A stretch of DNA of 64,000 nt, taken from the NCBI GenBank assembly GCA_041690635.1, contig JAWLGZ010000002.1:248001-312000 (forward strand), in the 5' to 3' direction. Positions 19,085 through 27,029 of this stretch are shown in pieces (the first letter of the stretch is position 1; every line of letters starts with the position of its first letter). The DNA is from JAWLGZ01 sp041690635. Lineage in GTDB: Bacteria; Pseudomonadota; Gammaproteobacteria; Thiohalomonadales; Thiohalomonadaceae. The position numbers were made by a program, and so were the translations under genes. The notes under the pieces are model-generated. The model worked only from the letters and a program-made list of their open reading frames with translations. It searched no databases and was not told where the DNA came from.

Positions 19085-19235
19085 CGACTGCATGGATGCA
19101 GGATGCCTACAGGACGTAGGCGGTAGAGCGGCGTCGGGAACACGCCGCCGAGGTACGACCCCATGGATGGGGGAGGTAGACCGCGTTGGGAACAGGCGGT
19201 CGAGAGCAACGCATGGAGCAGTTGCCGAGAGATCG
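19085..19235 (+). ncRNA. Candidate CsrA/RsmA-binding RNA: array of six GGA-loop hairpins
   Basis: Six consecutive hairpins have GGA exposed in the loop. They are 19089-19100 (TGCA stem, TGGA loop), 19106-19120 (CCTAC/GTAGG, loop AGGAC), 19128-19148 (7-bp GCGGCGT/ACGCCGC, loop CGGGAAC), 19159-19172 (CCCCA/TGGGG, loop TGGA), 19180-19200 (ACCGC/GCGGT, loop with GGGA) and 19206-19225 (GCAAC/GTTGC, loop with ATGGA). Two sites, CAGGATG (19099) and CAGGACG (19110), match the CsrB repeat consensus CAGGA(U/A/C)G. GAGGTA linkers separate the later hairpins. No clear promoter or T-run terminator was found, so transcription is unproven. It could instead be a dispersed structured repeat. Confidence 0.5.
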
Positions 19236-19335
19236 CAGAGTAGATTCATGTACTTATGCATTTCCACCGCTCCACCCGCCGGGTGAAGTCCAGACATGTC
19301 GCAACGTACTGAAAATGTTGTCACTCTGCGTCCTC

Positions 19336-19351
19336 TGCGCCTCTGCGGTGA
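19336..19351 (-). repeat. Right copy of CACCGCAGAG-type inverted repeat
   Basis: Read on the minus strand this is TCACCGCAGAGGCGCA, the inverted partner of 19069-19084. It lies 11 bp from the stop codon of the tail-fibre-like gene. On the minus strand the repeat continues as GAGGACGCAGAG, as in the other copies. Confidence 0.7.
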
Positions 19352-19362
19352 GTTTTTTAGGG

Positions 19363-21348
19363 TCACTGCTCAGTAGCGCCGCCAAGGCCCACCGCAGGCG
19401 GCAAGATGGCCGCGGCGCTGCGCAGCACCAGGGCCTCCTCCAGCCGCACCAGGCGCTCCCCCCAGCTGGCCCGCTCGGCCTTGAGGGCGGCGTTCTCCGC
19501 CGCCAGGGCCGCGAGCCTCTCCTCGTTTCCGTCCAGCCTGGCCTGGAGATCGCGCGTGCGCTTCTCCAGCGCCTGAATGGCGAGCATGTTCACGCCGTCC
19601 ACGTCGACGGTGGTGATGGTGCGATCGTCGGCTCCAAGGCCGAAGGCGGCGTGAAAGTCCTGCGCCATGGGGCCGAGGTGGCGCACCTCGGCCCCCTCGG
19701 CCTTGTAGTTCCAGCTGGTGATGGGCAGCGCGGCGACTTTGGCGAGCACCGCCTCGCCCTCCTCGGCGCGGAAGTTCTCTTTCTGGTTGCGGTCGGAGAG
19801 GGTGGTCCAGGAGCCGCTACCGGCATTCAACGTCACGCCAGTGGAAAGGTCCACATCGCTGAAGAAGCGCACCCCGCCGCTTGCGCGCACCGTGAACTGG
19901 TTATTGGCGGCGGAGGAGACATCGGAATAAGAAAAGTCGCCCCACACGAAGGCGCCGTTGTGGTTGGCCTTGGCCCGATGCCCGGCAGCGAAGCTATATA
20001 TCCCAGCGGCCGTGTTATGAGAGCCCCCCGGGATGGTAGCTATGGAGCCACTGGCGGTGTTGTCACCCCCCCCGGCGACGGTGGCTTGCATACCGCTGGC
20101 GGTGTTGTACCATCCCCCACCGACAGTGGCATTATCACCGCTGGCGGTGTTGTTTCCCCCCCCGCCGATAGTGGCAAAGCGACCGCTAGCGGTGTTTTGA
20201 ATGCCCCCACCGACGGTGGCGCTATCGCCGTCGTAGAGTGTTCCGGCACCATCACCGGCCTGGTTACCGTACCCGCCCCCGATCGTGCCGAAGTAGTCGG
20301 TGATGATGTTGGCGTAAATGTCCCTCCCACCACCGCCAATCGTGGCCCCGCGGACACCGCTCGTCACGCTGTTCGCGCTGTGCCCACCGATGAGGTTGTG
20401 TTCTCCAGACAGGCCGGGCTCCAGCCGCAACACGCGGGTGCCATTGACCTTGAACTCGAGCGCCTGGTTGTCGCTGGTGCCGAGGTAGTGGGTACCGGGC
20501 GTGGTGCCGCTGCTGCCCCCGAGTCGCCAGTAGCTTCCATCGTGGTTGTGGTCGCTGCGCGCGGCACTCGACGCGCTACCAGTACCGGCAAAGTCGATCG
20601 AAAAGGTGCTGCCCGACAGTAGGAGCCCGGAGCCCGCCGTATAGGTGGTGTCGGGGTGGTACTCACAGCTCACCGTGCCGTCGGCGTTGATCACCCGGAT
20701 CGAGGAGCCCGCCGCGCAGCTGCCGCCCACCCGGTTCTGGATCGCGGCGGTATCCACGCGGAGCTGCGTACCCGAGAGGCTCAGGCCTGCCCCCGCGCTG
20801 TAGGTGGTGTCGGTGTCGGCGGCGCAGCCCCAGGCGGTGCCGTCCCACTTCATCAGTTCACCCGCGCTGCAGCCGTTGGGGGCGAACTTGGCGGCGGTGA
20901 TGCTGCCATCGGCGATCGTGGCGGCGGTAACGGCGCCGTCCGCCACCGAGGTGGCAATCGCCGCCCGATGGGCGTAGGGCACGCTGGCAAGCGACAGGCG
21001 CGGCGTCATCTCCGCATCGCTGTCCACGGCGATGCCGAGGTAGAGCGTGTCGGTGAAGAGATCGGAGGTCAATGCTTCGAACGAGCCGAGTGCGACGCTA
21101 AGGCGCCCCTCCTCGACCGGCACGCCATCGTGAGTTTCGGACCAGAGCGGTTCTCCCCCGCTCTCCGACGCATAGAGGCTGAAGTGTACGGTCAGCGTCC
21201 CGGTCTGAGGCATGCCCGAAGTGTCGGTGAGGTAACCGTGGTAGTGGATGGTCTCCGGTATTGCGGCAAAGGCCGGTTGAGCCGCCGCGCCACAGACGAC
21301 GAACAGCGCCAGGGAGAGGAGCTTTTTGATTCTTGCGGCAACACGCAT
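19363..21348 (-). CDS. Secreted fibre-like protein: YadA-type head repeats plus S74 chaperone domain
   Basis: A 661-residue exported protein. The signal peptide MRVAARIKKLLSLALFVVCG then AAAQPAFA is followed by an N-terminal beta domain (IHYHGYLTDTSGMPQTGTLTVHFSLYAS). The middle has at least five 15-residue repeats of the form ATVGGGxxNTASGxx, like the left-handed beta-roll heads of trimeric adhesins. The C-terminus is a peptidase S74/intramolecular chaperone domain (LSDRNQKENFRAEEGEAVLAKVAALPITSWNYK...GPMAQDFHAAFGLG) and a terminal coiled coil. S74 domains usually trimerise fibres and then self-cleave. GAGGTAAAAG precedes the ATG at 21348. No translocator barrel is visible, so surface delivery is unexplained. 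Confidence 0.85.
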   Translation of the reverse strand: MRVAARIKKLLSLALFVVCGAAAQPAFAAIPETIHYHGYLTDTSGMPQTGTLTVHFSLYASESGGEPLWSETHDGVPVEEGRLSVALGSFEALTSDLFTDTLYLGIAVDSDAEMTPRLSLASVPYAHRAAIATSVADGAVTAATIADGSITAAKFAPNGCSAGELMKWDGTAWGCAADTDTTYSAGAGLSLSGTQLRVDTAAIQNRVGGSCAAGSSIRVINADGTVSCEYHPDTTYTAGSGLLLSGSTFSIDFAGTGSASSAARSDHNHDGSYWRLGGSSGTTPGTHYLGTSDNQALEFKVNGTRVLRLEPGLSGEHNLIGGHSANSVTSGVRGATIGGGGRDIYANIITDYFGTIGGGYGNQAGDGAGTLYDGDSATVGGGIQNTASGRFATIGGGGNNTASGDNATVGGGWYNTASGMQATVAGGGDNTASGSIATIPGGSHNTAAGIYSFAAGHRAKANHNGAFVWGDFSYSDVSSAANNQFTVRASGGVRFFSDVDLSTGVTLNAGSGSWTTLSDRNQKENFRAEEGEAVLAKVAALPITSWNYKAEGAEVRHLGPMAQDFHAAFGLGADDRTITTVDVDGVNMLAIQALEKRTRDLQARLDGNEERLAALAAENAALKAERASWGERLVRLEEALVLRSAAAILPPAVGLGGATEQ

Positions 21349-21641
21349 GCTTTTACCTCGAATAACCTGCGCCGCCCGAATGCACACGGCGGCGGAAACA
21401 GAACGGCGCGTGGATATCCCTCGATGCGCCGGGGGTTTTCGATAACGCAGGGGAAACTACCACATTCAAACGGGGAGAAATCTTGCGAAATCTTGCACCG
21501 GAAGCGGCTTCACCGCTGTTCGCCCGAGGTCCGCTTTTCTCGAAGCACGCAAGGCGCAATCCCAATTCACCCCGCGACCTGAACCACTTCGTGCGCACCG
21601 TGTCATTCGTTGATAACACTTAGGTAAACGGATGGAGAGCG

Positions 21642-24600
21642 ATGAGCACGATCGACGATCCCGCCTGGCAGGATGATCCGCTCTGGTATAAAGACGCGAT
21701 CATCTATCAGCTTCACGTGAAGGCCTTCCTCGATTCGAGCGGGGACGGGGTGGGTGATTTTCGCGGCCTGACGGAGAAGCTCGACTACATCCAGGACTTG
21801 GGGGTGAACACCCTCTGGCTGCTGCCCTTCTATCCCTCACCGATGCGGGACGACGGCTACGACATCGCCGACTACCGCAACATCCACCCCGACTACGGCA
21901 CCCGGCGCGACTTCCGCCAGTTCGTGCGCGAGGCGCACCGGCGCGGTCTGAAGGTGATCACCGAACTGGTGATCAACCACACATCCGATCAGCACCCCTG
22001 GTTCCAGGCCGCGCGGCGTGCGCCGGAGGGCTCCGCCAAGCGTAACTTCTACGTCTGGTCCAAGACCAAGCACAAGTTTCCCGAAACACGCATCATCTTT
22101 ACCGACACCGAGTCCTCCAACTGGGCGTGGGATGACGAGGCTCAGGCCTACTACTGGCACCGTTTCTTTTCGCATCAACCCGACCTCAACCACAACAACC
22201 CGCAGGTGGTGCAGGCGATCATCCGGGTGATGCGCTTCTGGCTCGACATGGGCGTGGACGGGCTGCGGCTCGACGCCATCCCCTACCTCTGCGTACGCGA
22301 GGGGACCAGCAACGAAAACCTGCCGGAGACCCATGGGGTGATCCGTGAGATGCGCTCCGTGGTGGACGCCCACTACGCCAATCGTCTGTTCCTTGCCGAG
22401 GCCAACCAGTGGCCGGAGGATGTGAGCGAGTATTTCGGCGACGGTGACGAGTGCCACATGGCCTATCACTTCCCGCTGATGCCGCGCATGTACATGGCGG
22501 TGGCACAGGAGGACCGCCACCCCATTGTTGAAATCATGCGGCAGACGCCGGAGATTCCGGAGAACTGCCAGTGGGCCGTCTTTCTGCGCAACCACGACGA
22601 ACTGACACTGGAGATGGTGACCAATCGCGAGCGGGACTACATGTACCAGGTCTACGCGACCGACAAGCGGATGCGCATCAATCTCGGCATCCGCCGCCGC
22701 CTTGCCCCGCTAATGGATAACGACCCCGACAAGATCAAGCTGATGAACTCGCTGCTGATGTCGATGCCCGGCTCGCCCATCGTCTACTACGGCGACGAGA
22801 TCGGGATGGGCGACAACATCTACCTCGGTGATCGCAATGGCGTACGCACGCCGATGCAGTGGAGCCCCGACCGCAATGCCGGCTTCTCCCGCGTCGATCC
22901 ACAGCGGCTCTATCTGCCGCCGATCATGGACCCCATCTACGGCTTCCAGGCGGTAAACGTCGAAGCACAGTCGCGTGCCGCCTCGTCGCTGCTCAACTGG
23001 ATGAAGCGGATGATCGCGGTGCGCAAGAGCTTCAAGGCGTTCGGGCGCGGCACGCTGGAGTTCCTGCACCCGGGTAACCGCAAGATACTGGCCTACGTGC
23101 GTGCCTACGACGAGGAGACCATCCTCTGCGTGGTCAATCTCTCCCACACGGCGCAGCCGGTGGAACTCGATTTGAGCCTCTACCGAGGAAGTATTCCGAT
23201 GGAGCTGATGGGGCGCATTCCCTTCCCGCCCATCGGTGATCTGCCCTATCTGCTCACGCTGCCTGCCTACGGCATCTACTGGTTCAGGCTCACCACTGAG
23301 GCGGAGGAACCGCCCTGGCACGAAGAGCGGCTGCCGCCGCCGGAATTGCCGGTGCTGGTGCTGTTTGCCGGCTGGCACAGCTTCTTCCCCGAAGAGGTGG
23401 AGGGCAACCGCAAGGGTCCGGCACGCCGCCTCTGCATCCAGTTCGAAGCGGAGGTAGTCCCGAAATTTCTTCCGCTGCAACGCTGGTACGCCGCCAAGGG
23501 TGAGGCGATCGAACGGACTGAGTTAATCGACCACACCCTCTTCGGCACCGAAGAGGGGGACGGCTGGATGCTGACCCGCATCCGGGTGATCTGTGCCGAC
23601 CTCCCGCCGCAGACCTACTTCATCCCTCTGACCCTGATGTGGGGTGACGAGGAGACGCTCTGGCCGCTGCTGCACTTCACCCTGGCGAAGATCCGACGCC
23701 ACGCGCACATCGGTTTTCTCTGCGACGCCTTCAGCGACGATCGTTTTCTCCGGGCCATCCTCCAGGCGCTCGGCGAGGACCGGGAGTTACCGTTCGGCAA
23801 CGGGGTGCTGCGTTTCTCCGCCACCGAGGCGTTTGCCGAACTCGCCGGGGGAATGGATGGTGCCACCACCCGTCGCCCCGGCGCCGAAGGGAGCAACACC
23901 ACGGTAATCGTCAACGAGCGACTGTTCGTGAAGGGCTACCGGCAGCTCCATGAGGGGATCAATCCCGAGGTGGAGGTGGGGCGGTTCCTGACCGAGCGCT
24001 CACCGTTCTCCCACATCATTCCGGTCGCCGGCAGCGCCGAATACGTGGCGCCGAACGGTGAGAGCACCCCCCTGCTTCTGGTACAGGCCTACGTCGAAAA
24101 TCAGGGCGACGCCTGGAGCTATCTGCAGGACTACCTGGAGCGTTTCATCGAGGGCGCCCTCACGGAACGGCCGGATGGCCGGGACCAGGAGGCGGAGTTG
24201 CACGGTCACAATCTCCTGATGATGCACACGCTCGGCCTGCGCACCGGCGGTCTTCACCGCGCCCTGTCGGCCCGTACCGACGACCCCGATTTCGCCCCCG
24301 AGACGATGTCAGCGGTGGAACTGCGAAACTGGCTGAAGCGGCTGCGCAAGGAGGCGGGAGAGACCATGAAGCAGATCGCCGCTCGTCTCGAACAACTGCC
24401 GGACGAGGTCAAGGCCCTAGCCCGGCGGACGATCAATCTCGAGCCGCAGCTTTATGCCCGTATCGAAGAACAGGCGCTAGTCGACATCACCCCACAGAAG
24501 ATCCGCCACCACGGCGACTATCACCTTGGACAGGTGCTGGTGGTACAGAATGATTTCGTCATCATCGACTTCGAGGGCGAGCCGGCGCGGCCGCTCACCG

Positions 24601-24959
24601 AGCGCCGTGCCAAGCAGCCTGCGCTACGCGATGTGGCCGGGCTGCTTCGTTCGCTCAGCTACGCCGGCTACGCTTCGTTGCTGCGCCTGACCAGCGAACG
24701 CCCCGGCGACTTCGACGTGCTCGAACCCTACGTGCGGGACTGGGAGCGGCTCGCCGGCGCCGCCTTCCTGGACGGCTACGCCGAGGGGGTGCGTGACTGC
24801 GCCGCATGCAGTGACGGATCGGGTCTGGAGAAGGGCATGCTGGAGATCTACCTGCTGGAGAAGGCGCTCTACGAAATCCGCTACGAGCTGGACAACCGAC
24901 CCGCCTGGTTGGGCATCCCCCTGCGAGGGCTGTTGGACCTGTTGCGGGAACCTGAATAG
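21642..24959 (+). CDS. treS: Trehalose synthase fused to maltokinase
   Basis: A 1105-residue fusion. Residues 1-~560 are GH13 trehalose synthase (WYKDAIIYQLHVKAFLDSSGDGVGDF). The predicted nucleophile is D211 in GLRLDAIPYL, the acid/base E253 in LAEANQWP, and the transition-state Asp D319 in RNHDELTLEM. Residues ~600-1105 are a maltokinase (Pep2/Mak) with VPKFLPLQRWYAAKG, a kinase-like loop HHGDYHLGQVLVV and the metal-binding segment IDFEGEPARPL. TreS interconverts trehalose and maltose; the kinase makes maltose-1-phosphate for GlgE. GGAGAG precedes the ATG. Fusion of these two steps is common in bacteria with the GlgE pathway. Confidence 0.96.
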   Translation: MSTIDDPAWQDDPLWYKDAIIYQLHVKAFLDSSGDGVGDFRGLTEKLDYIQDLGVNTLWLLPFYPSPMRDDGYDIADYRNIHPDYGTRRDFRQFVREAHRRGLKVITELVINHTSDQHPWFQAARRAPEGSAKRNFYVWSKTKHKFPETRIIFTDTESSNWAWDDEAQAYYWHRFFSHQPDLNHNNPQVVQAIIRVMRFWLDMGVDGLRLDAIPYLCVREGTSNENLPETHGVIREMRSVVDAHYANRLFLAEANQWPEDVSEYFGDGDECHMAYHFPLMPRMYMAVAQEDRHPIVEIMRQTPEIPENCQWAVFLRNHDELTLEMVTNRERDYMYQVYATDKRMRINLGIRRRLAPLMDNDPDKIKLMNSLLMSMPGSPIVYYGDEIGMGDNIYLGDRNGVRTPMQWSPDRNAGFSRVDPQRLYLPPIMDPIYGFQAVNVEAQSRAASSLLNWMKRMIAVRKSFKAFGRGTLEFLHPGNRKILAYVRAYDEETILCVVNLSHTAQPVELDLSLYRGSIPMELMGRIPFPPIGDLPYLLTLPAYGIYWFRLTTEAEEPPWHEERLPPPELPVLVLFAGWHSFFPEEVEGNRKGPARRLCIQFEAEVVPKFLPLQRWYAAKGEAIERTELIDHTLFGTEEGDGWMLTRIRVICADLPPQTYFIPLTLMWGDEETLWPLLHFTLAKIRRHAHIGFLCDAFSDDRFLRAILQALGEDRELPFGNGVLRFSATEAFAELAGGMDGATTRRPGAEGSNTTVIVNERLFVKGYRQLHEGINPEVEVGRFLTERSPFSHIIPVAGSAEYVAPNGESTPLLLVQAYVENQGDAWSYLQDYLERFIEGALTERPDGRDQEAELHGHNLLMMHTLGLRTGGLHRALSARTDDPDFAPETMSAVELRNWLKRLRKEAGETMKQIAARLEQLPDEVKALARRTINLEPQLYARIEEQALVDITPQKIRHHGDYHLGQVLVVQNDFVIIDFEGEPARPLTERRAKQPALRDVAGLLRSLSYAGYASLLRLTSERPGDFDVLEPYVRDWERLAGAAFLDGYAEGVRDCAACSDGSGLEKGMLEIYLLEKALYEIRYELDNRPAWLGIPLRGLLDLLREPE

Positions 24960-25046
24960 GTCTTCACCCGAAGCCGCCCCGCGGGCGAGCACCTCTACGG
25001 GCCCCGGAAGACCGGCTCTTACGACAGGCTATCGATACAGACCTGC

Positions 25047-25505
25047 CTACCAGGTGACAAACTGTCGTTGCAGTTGGAGCTCAAGGGGCTTTTCCATCCC
25101 TTGCGGCAGCGCCGCGATATCAAGGGTGAGCGACTCCCGGTTGAGGATGTCGAATTCACCCACGTAGATGAGCGATTCGTCCACGGTTACCGGCCGCATC
25201 GTCACCACTGCGGTATTGCCGGAGGCATCCTTTGCCGACACCTGCAGGGCAGCCTCCACCGGCAATGTCCCGCCGCGGCTGTCGGGACGCGTGATGCGGA
25301 GCGAGATTACCCCGCGGTTGCGTTTCGGCGTAACCCCATAGGCCCAGGCGGCGCGAGGCTCCAGCGCAATGGCCGGCAGCGCCTCGTACTGGACAGTTAG
25401 GTCTTCGAACTTCTGCTGCATCTCACCGTGATCGGCAGCGGCATTGCCTGCCAGGGTGAGTAACAACAGGAGCCGTAGAAAGGCTTCCGATTTGAGCATG
25501 AGCAC
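25047..25505 (-). CDS. DUF4426 family secreted protein
   Basis: A 152-residue periplasmic protein with a signal peptide (SEAFLRLLLLLTLAGNAAA/DHG). The mature domain resembles DUF4426, known from Gammaproteobacteria: an early FEDLTVQYEALPAIALEPRAAWAYGVTPKRNRGVISLRI and a late YVGEFDILNRESLTLDIAALPQG. The family is predicted to form a beta-sandwich, and its function is unknown. Two ATGs, at 25505 and 25499, are possible. The gene is convergent with treS (about 90 bp) and divergent from the DUF883 operon. Confidence 0.78.
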   Translation of the reverse strand: MLMLKSEAFLRLLLLLTLAGNAAADHGEMQQKFEDLTVQYEALPAIALEPRAAWAYGVTPKRNRGVISLRITRPDSRGGTLPVEAALQVSAKDASGNTAVVTMRPVTVDESLIYVGEFDILNRESLTLDIAALPQGMEKPLELQLQRQFVTW

Positions 25506-25701
25506 TCTCCTTGTGCTGACGCGAGCCGGCCGCGACGGTGAGTTGCAGCCGGTACCACAGATAATAGCGCTTCTGAAAAACTCCTCTTCTTCTCTTTAAC
25601 GAGCCGCATGCACTCGGGACCGCAGCAGTTCGCCCGGACGGCCAAAGCGGACTACGCTTTTCACCAGTTTTGTGTCGCCACAACGGACAAGGAGGGACGA
25701 G

Positions 25702-26025
25702 ATGGCTGACCAGCGTATCGAGGATGAAATCAACGCACTTAAGGCCGATATGGCCAGCCTGCGGTCGGACATCGCGGCGCTGACCGGCGTGATGAAGGAG
25801 GATACCTCCTCGCGCATGGCGGGAATGCGCTCGACCATGGACGAACAGCTCCGCCTGCGGCGGCAGGAGCTGCGCGACTTGCTGGATCGCGCCCGAGACC
25901 GGAGCCGTCGCACCGTGGACGACTTCGAAGAGAGCATCGGCGAACACCCGTTCGGCAGCATCGCGGCCGCGGCGGGGGTCGGATTCATCATCGGCCGCCT
26001 GCTGGAGTTGGGGGGCCGGCGCTGA
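25702..26025 (+). CDS. DUF883 (ElaB/YqjD-like) membrane-anchored protein
   Basis: A 107-residue protein. A long charged coiled-coil (residues ~5-75, EINALKADMASLRSDIAALTG... and RQELRDLLDRARDRS) is followed by a C-terminal membrane segment HPFGSIAAAAGVGFIIGRLLE. This is the architecture of ElaB/YqjD proteins, which tie ribosomes or other partners to the inner membrane in stationary phase in E. coli. GGAGGGACGAG precedes the ATG at 25702. The stop overlaps the start of the next membrane gene. The order DUF883, small membrane protein, small basic protein mirrors E. coli yqjD-yqjE-yqjK. Confidence 0.85.
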   Translation: MADQRIEDEINALKADMASLRSDIAALTGVMKEDTSSRMAGMRSTMDEQLRLRRQELRDLLDRARDRSRRTVDDFEESIGEHPFGSIAAAAGVGFIIGRLLELGGRR

Positions 26026-26297
26026 ATCAACTTACCGACTTCGTCATTGCCCTTGCCGATCTGGCGGAGGCGGAGGCCCGGGCACTACGCCGCGCCCTGG
26101 CGCGAACCGGCGCCGCGGTTGCCCTGCTGTGGGCGGCCGCGGTACTGGTCGTGGTTGCAGCCGGGTTCTGGCTGTGGGGGCTGTTCCGCTACAGCGTGGA
26201 TTACATGCACCCGGCACAGGCCGCCGCCGTGACTGGATTGGTGGCCCTCCTGCTGGCAGGCGCAATGTTATGGATCGCCGACCGACTGAACCGCTGA
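26022..26297 (+). CDS. YqjE-like small inner-membrane protein, apparent CTG start
   Basis: This frame encodes about 91 residues starting LNQLTDFVIALADLAEAEAR. An amphipathic helix is followed by two hydrophobic spans (AAVALLWAAAVLVVVAAGFW and AAAVTGLVALLLAGAMLWIA), the layout of YqjE/phage-holin-III-like proteins. No ATG, GTG or TTG exists in frame before the first helix. A CTG at 26022 overlaps the DUF883 stop (CTGA), so initiation at CTG or at a downstream ATT by coupling is inferred. The stop at 26295 lies inside the next gene. The frame would be missed by standard start rules. Confidence 0.65.
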   Translation: MNQLTDFVIALADLAEAEARALRRALARTGAAVALLWAAAVLVVVAAGFWLWGLFRYSVDYMHPAQAAAVTGLVALLLAGAMLWIADRLNR

Positions 26298-26482
26298 CCA
26301 CGGCGGAGGCCAAGATCAATCTGCGCCTGGCCGCCGACAGGATCAGCCCTGAACGGTGGGTTCGCCAACGAACGGGCGAGGCAGCTGTGGTGGCCTTGGT
26401 CGGTGGCGTGATTGTCGGCAGTTCGCCCAACGTGCGCCGCCTGCTGACACGGATGCTGGTGCACTACATTAACCGCCTGTGA
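26270..26482 (+). CDS. Small YqjK-like protein
   Basis: A 70-residue protein, MDRRPTEPLTTAEAKINLRL..., whose ATG at 26270 lies inside the end of the upstream membrane gene (28-bp overlap). It has a mildly hydrophobic segment (GEAAVVALVGGVIVGSSPNV) and a basic C-terminus (RRLLTRMLVHYINRL). Position after a DUF883 and a YqjE-like gene makes it the counterpart of E. coli YqjK, although sequence similarity is weak. Function is unknown. The three genes probably form one operon. Confidence 0.6.
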   Translation: MDRRPTEPLTTAEAKINLRLAADRISPERWVRQRTGEAAVVALVGGVIVGSSPNVRRLLTRMLVHYINRL

Positions 26483-26509
26483 AGTTACCCGATGCCATGG
26501 AGCCGGCCC

Positions 26510-27022
26510 ATGAACCCTACCGAAGCGACCCTCAGCGATGCGAAATCTCCCGTACATCGGGGAGACCTGGAGCGCCTCCTTCAGGGGGAGGTGGCCCGGG
26601 TTGACCGTCATGGCGGTCACCTCAGCGTCATCGCACTCACCCTCGACCGGAAGGCGGCAGAGAACAGCACTCCATGGGACGACCGGTTACTTGCAGCCAC
26701 TGTTGCGGAGATCGATCGCAACACCCGCGCCTCCGACTCGTTCGGTCATTGGGAGGAGCGCCTGTTCCTGATCGTTGCGCCCGCGATGGATTTGACGGAG
26801 GCGACCGGTTTTGCGGTCAAGCTGCGCCGGTTGGTTGCAGAAGGTGTGGGCAGGCCCCGGGCCAGTTTCGGGGTGGCCCACTACCGTCGGGGCGAGTCCC
26901 TGTACACGTTGGTTGAACGCGCCGACGCGGCCATGCAGTCGGCCCGGCGCCGCGGCGGCGATCGGGTGGCAACGGAACAGCGGCCACTCCAGGCCAGCAT
27001 CCGTGGGGTGGGCGAAGCGTAA
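26510..27022 (+). CDS. Degenerate GGDEF-domain protein
   Basis: A 170-residue single-domain protein with the GGDEF fold: LERLLQGEVARVDRHGGHLSVIALTLD, then VAEIDRNTRASDSFGHWEERLFLIVAPAMDLTEATGFAVKLRRLV, and a C-terminal ASFGVAHYRRGESLYTLVERADAAMQSARRRGGDRV. The signature loop, normally GG(D/E)EF, reads GHWEE, so diguanylate cyclase activity is doubtful; it may bind GTP or c-di-GMP or be structural. The ATG at 26510 has GGAG eight bases upstream; 26492 is an alternative. No input domain or membrane span is present. Confidence 0.75.
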   Translation: MNPTEATLSDAKSPVHRGDLERLLQGEVARVDRHGGHLSVIALTLDRKAAENSTPWDDRLLAATVAEIDRNTRASDSFGHWEERLFLIVAPAMDLTEATGFAVKLRRLVAEGVGRPRASFGVAHYRRGESLYTLVERADAAMQSARRRGGDRVATEQRPLQASIRGVGEA

Positions 27023-27029
27023 GGGTGCT

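Noticed and set aside
19995..20230. Regular ~45-bp repeats that look like a CRISPR array
   Set aside because: The periodicity is codon-level and encodes the 15-residue ATVGGGxxNTASG repeats of the fibre protein; there are no unique spacers and no cas genes.
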